NCBI RefSeq assembly: GCF_900101765.1
Contig: NZ_LT627735.1
Span: 3,189,860 to 3,253,859 of the forward strand
Reading direction: 5' to 3'
Length of the DNA stretch: 64,000 nucleotides
From: Nonlabens sp. Hel1_33_55
Lineage (GTDB): Bacteria > Bacteroidota > Bacteroidia > Flavobacteriales > Flavobacteriaceae
Shown: piece after piece, positions 61,361 through 64,000 of the stretch
Layout: each line of letters begins with the position of its first letter
Position numbering within the stretch: the first letter of the stretch is position 1
The notes under the pieces: model-generated
What the model was told of the DNA's origin: nothing
Databases searched by the model: none
What the model saw: the letters and a program-made list of their open reading frames with translations, nothing else
Translations under genes and position numbers: made by a program

Positions 61361-62872
61361 TTGGATTATCGTGATACTGATGATGACAATGATGGTTTAC
61401 TCACTTTTAATGAGAATCCTGATGTTGATGGAGATGCTAATACCATTGATCCAAATGATGCAGATGGAGATACGATTCCAGACTACCTAGATTTTGATGA
61501 TAATGATCAAGATGGAATAGGTGATGGTAACGACATTGACGACGACAATGACGGTATTCTTGATACTGTTGAAGGAACAGCAGATTTTGACAACGACGGT
61601 ATTATAGACTCTCTCGATCAAGACTCTGATGGAGATGGCATTCCAGACAATGTTGAGGCTCAATCTACATCAGGTTACTTAACTCCTAGTGGAAATGATA
61701 CAGACGGCAATGGTCTTGATGATAGCTATGAATCGACCCCTGGAAATGGTGAAGGAATCACACCAAACAATGAGGATGGTGATGGCAATCCAGATTATCT
61801 AGATGTCGACTCAGACAATGATGGTGTATTTGACGCGATCGAGGGTTACGATTATAATAATGACGGTATAAGTGATATCGCTTTCGCGAATGTTGACTCA
61901 GATCAAGATGGTTTGGATGATGCATTTGATGGCGATACAACTGGATACGGTGATCCTAATGGACTACAGGTTGTAAATGACCCAGCGTCAGATCTTAATG
62001 ATACAGATGGCGATGCAGTCAGCGGCAACCCATTGAATAACTTGGATTTTAGAGATGTCGACGACGATAATGATGGTATACCTACCCTAGATGAAGATCT
62101 AAACGGTAATAACGATTATACAGATGACGATTCTGATAACGACGGTATTCCTAATTATCTGGATCTTCCTGATAATGATCAAGATGGCATTCCAGACGTT
62201 ACAGATTTAGACGATGATAATGATGGTATTGTAGATACTATAGAAGGCAATTTGGACACCGATGGTGATGGCATACCGGACAGTCTTGATATCGACAGTG
62301 ATGGCGATGGTATCCCTGACAACGTGGAAGCACAGCCTACGGATGAATATGTAGCTCCAAGTGGTGTTGATGCAGACAACAATGGTCTGGATGACGTATA
62401 TCAGCCAGCTCTTGGAGGTAGAACTGGTATTACACCAATAGACACTGACAACGACGGAACACCGGATGCATCAGACCTAGATTCTGACGATGATGGTATA
62501 TCGGACAACGAGGAAGCCTATGACACACCACCAAGTGGCGTGGACAGCGATGGCAACGGACTGGACGATCAGTACGAGACTCCAAACCCGGCAGACCCTT
62601 ATTCAGATGTAAACGGAGACCTGGACAATGGAGCATCGGACACGAACAATGACGATGACCCAACGACAGGTGAAGTGGACTACCGTGAGAACCCAACCGA
62701 TACGGATGGCGATGGTGTAGCTGACAACGTGGACCTTGATGATGACAACGATGGTATCCTTGATACCGATGAGCCAATGGGCGACACTGATGGTGATGGT
62801 ATCCCGGACAGTCTGGACATCGACAGTGATGGTGATGGTATCCCAGATAATGTAGAAGCAGCCTACGGATGA
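61361..62872 (+). CDS. Fragment of giant gene: longest intact 3' piece
   Basis: 503 codons of divergent thrombospondin type 3 repeats, from DYRDTDDDNDGLLTFNENPD to the 2-nt deletion near 62853. It contains DIAFANVDSDQDGLDDAFDGDTTG-like segments and the first unit of the 172-residue repeat. Composition is AT-rich up to about 62250 and GC-richer after. Confidence 0.55.
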   Translation: MDYRDTDDDNDGLLTFNENPDVDGDANTIDPNDADGDTIPDYLDFDDNDQDGIGDGNDIDDDNDGILDTVEGTADFDNDGIIDSLDQDSDGDGIPDNVEAQSTSGYLTPSGNDTDGNGLDDSYESTPGNGEGITPNNEDGDGNPDYLDVDSDNDGVFDAIEGYDYNNDGISDIAFANVDSDQDGLDDAFDGDTTGYGDPNGLQVVNDPASDLNDTDGDAVSGNPLNNLDFRDVDDDNDGIPTLDEDLNGNNDYTDDDSDNDGIPNYLDLPDNDQDGIPDVTDLDDDNDGIVDTIEGNLDTDGDGIPDSLDIDSDGDGIPDNVEAQPTDEYVAPSGVDADNNGLDDVYQPALGGRTGITPIDTDNDGTPDASDLDSDDDGISDNEEAYDTPPSGVDSDGNGLDDQYETPNPADPYSDVNGDLDNGASDTNNDDDPTTGEVDYRENPTDTDGDGVADNVDLDDDNDGILDTDEPMGDTDGDGIPDSLDIDSDGDGIPDNVEAAYG

Positions 62873-64000
62873 CTATGTAGCTCCAAGTGGCGTTGATGCT
62901 GATGGTAATGGAGTGGATGATGCCTATGATGCGGCACCACTAGGGCCAGGAGTAGACACGGACAATGACGGAACACCGGATGCATCAGACCTAGATTCTG
63001 ACGACGATGGTCTATCGGACAACGAGGAAGCGTATGACACACCACCAAGTGGCGTGGATAGCGACGGCAATGGATTGGATGATCAGTACGAGACTCCGAA
63101 CCCGTCAGATCCTTATGCAGATGTAAACGGAGACCTTGACAATGGAGCATCTGACACGAACAATGACGATGACCCAACGACAGGTGAAGTGGACTACCGT
63201 GAGAACCCAACCGATACGGATGGCGATGGCGTAGCTGACAACGTGGACCTTGATGATGACAACGATGGTATACTAGATACGGACGAGCCAATGGGCGACA
63301 ACGATGGTGACGGCATACCGGACAGTCTGGACATCGACAGTGACGGTGATGGAATCCCGGATAATGTGGAGGCACAGCCTACGGATGACTATGTAGCTCC
63401 AAGCGGCGTTGATGCCGATGGCAATGGAGTGGATGATGCCTATGATGCGGCACCACTAGGACCAGGAGTAGACACGGACAATGATGGAACACCGGACGCA
63501 TCAGACCTTGACTCTGACGATGATGGTATATCGGACAACGTGGAAGCCTATGATACACACCAAGTGGCGTGGATAGCGATGGCAACGGACTGGATGATCA
63601 GTATGAGACTCGAACCCGGCTGATCCTTATGCGGACGTAAACGGAGACCTTGACAATGGAGCATCTGACACGAACAATGACGATGACCCAACGACAGGTG
63701 AAGTGGACTACCGTGAGAACCCAATTGATACGGATGGCGATGGCGTTGCTGACAACGTGGACCTTGATGATGACAACGATGGTATCCTTGATGCTGATGA
63801 ACCAATGGGCGACACCGATGGTGACGGCATACCAGACAGTCTTGACATTGACAGTGACGGCGACGGAATTCCGGACAACGTAGAAGCACAGCCTACGGAT
63901 GACTATGTAGCTCCAAGTGGCGTGGACGCTGATGGCAATGGAGTGGATGATGCCTATGATACGTCACCACTAGGGCCAGGAGTAGACACCGACAATGACG
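62327..64000 (+). repeat. Array of about 516-bp (172-residue) units at the 3' end
   Basis: The marker VEAQPTDxYVAPSGVDADGNG recurs at 62327, about 62851, 63368 and 63884. The first step is 528 bp after correcting a deletion, the others 516 bp. The copies are nearly identical and the array runs beyond the window. Confidence 0.8.
62913..63623 (+). CDS. Fragment of giant gene: 516-bp array piece
   Basis: 236 codons; in-frame repeat coding up to the deletion at about 63553, then out-of-frame tail. From 63613 the repeat is open again in frame +1 to base 64000 without a stop (starting NPADPYADVNG), showing that the gene continues. Confidence 0.5.
   Translation: MDDAYDAAPLGPGVDTDNDGTPDASDLDSDDDGLSDNEEAYDTPPSGVDSDGNGLDDQYETPNPSDPYADVNGDLDNGASDTNNDDDPTTGEVDYRENPTDTDGDGVADNVDLDDDNDGILDTDEPMGDNDGDGIPDSLDIDSDGDGIPDNVEAQPTDDYVAPSGVDADGNGVDDAYDAAPLGPGVDTDNDGTPDASDLDSDDDGISDNVEAYDTHQVAWIAMATDWMISMRLEPG

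Larger units (their letters stand above)
56310..64000 (+). pseudogene. Frameshifted continuation of the giant thrombospondin type 3 gene, open at the window edge
   Basis: The repeat protein continues to base 64000 if small indels are corrected. Deletions judged against sister copies lie near 56310, 57692, 58160, 58407, 58590, 59083, 59095, 59427, 59554, 59600, 59787, 59904, 59975 (2 nt), 60031 (2 nt), about 60150, 60918, 61177, 61211, 61296, 62853 (2 nt), 63553 and 63609; extra bases lie near 60617 and 60706. Many shorten runs of C or G. Between the indels the coding pattern is perfectly kept. This is most likely one gene with sequence or assembly errors; true decay is the alternative. The stretch 60040-61360 has no long frame for this reason but is all repeat coding sequence. 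Confidence 0.75.

Overview
This window is chromosomal DNA of a member of the Bacteroidota, most likely a marine Flavobacteriaceae (Nonlabens/Dokdonia-like; the genus is a guess). Evidence: type IX secretion genes (porU, porV), DUF2851, DUF3467 and NamZ/DUF1343 proteins, Bacteroidota-type promoters (TTTG, 17-18 nt, TAnnTTTG), absence of Shine-Dalgarno sequences except a perfect one at rpsU, and AT-rich core genes. Replication, phage and IS genes are absent; it reads as core chromosome plus one giant surface-protein gene.

Layout. 1-4735: end of porU (C25-type sortase) and porV. 4739-9925: cytidine deaminase, pyruvate dehydrogenase E1-alpha and E2, M28 peptidase lipoprotein, SDR oxidoreductase. 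10116-13717: purK (-) divergent from an HPRT-adenylate kinase fusion and obgE. 13714-19290: DUF1569 and NamZ (-), an FtsX-like permease overlapping head-to-head with NamZ, a cystathionine-beta-synthase-like enzyme and DUF2851. 19328-25974: PspC-like protein, K+ channel, alanine:cation symporter, helix-hairpin-helix protein, acyl-CoA dehydrogenase, rpsU, xerC-like recombinase. 26137-39852: the classic translation/transcription cluster tRNA-Thr-Tyr-Gly-Thr, tuf, tRNA-Trp, secE, nusG, rplKAJL, rpoBC and DUF3467, closed by a terminator.

40188-64000: one giant gene for a secreted protein built of thrombospondin type 3 (calcium-binding DxDxDG) repeats. The first 5378 codons are intact and contain two arrays of almost identical 387-residue units; from about 56310 the same reading continues through roughly two dozen small indels to the window edge. 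The gene is therefore probably more than 23.8 kb long, and the indels are more likely sequence/assembly error than decay, though this cannot be settled here. PorU/PorV belong to the machinery that would plausibly export and anchor such a protein, but its C-terminal sorting domain lies outside the window.

A second theme is a 16-bp perfect palindrome, CGCTTTCGCGAAAGCG, present over a dozen times (perfect or one mismatch) both between and inside genes. It has no stop codon in any frame and is read in all three frames within real proteins. Other points of interest: rho-independent terminators that overlap or abut the start of the next gene (22657, 25054), the perfect Shine-Dalgarno of rpsU, and a possible non-ATG start for cytidine deaminase.
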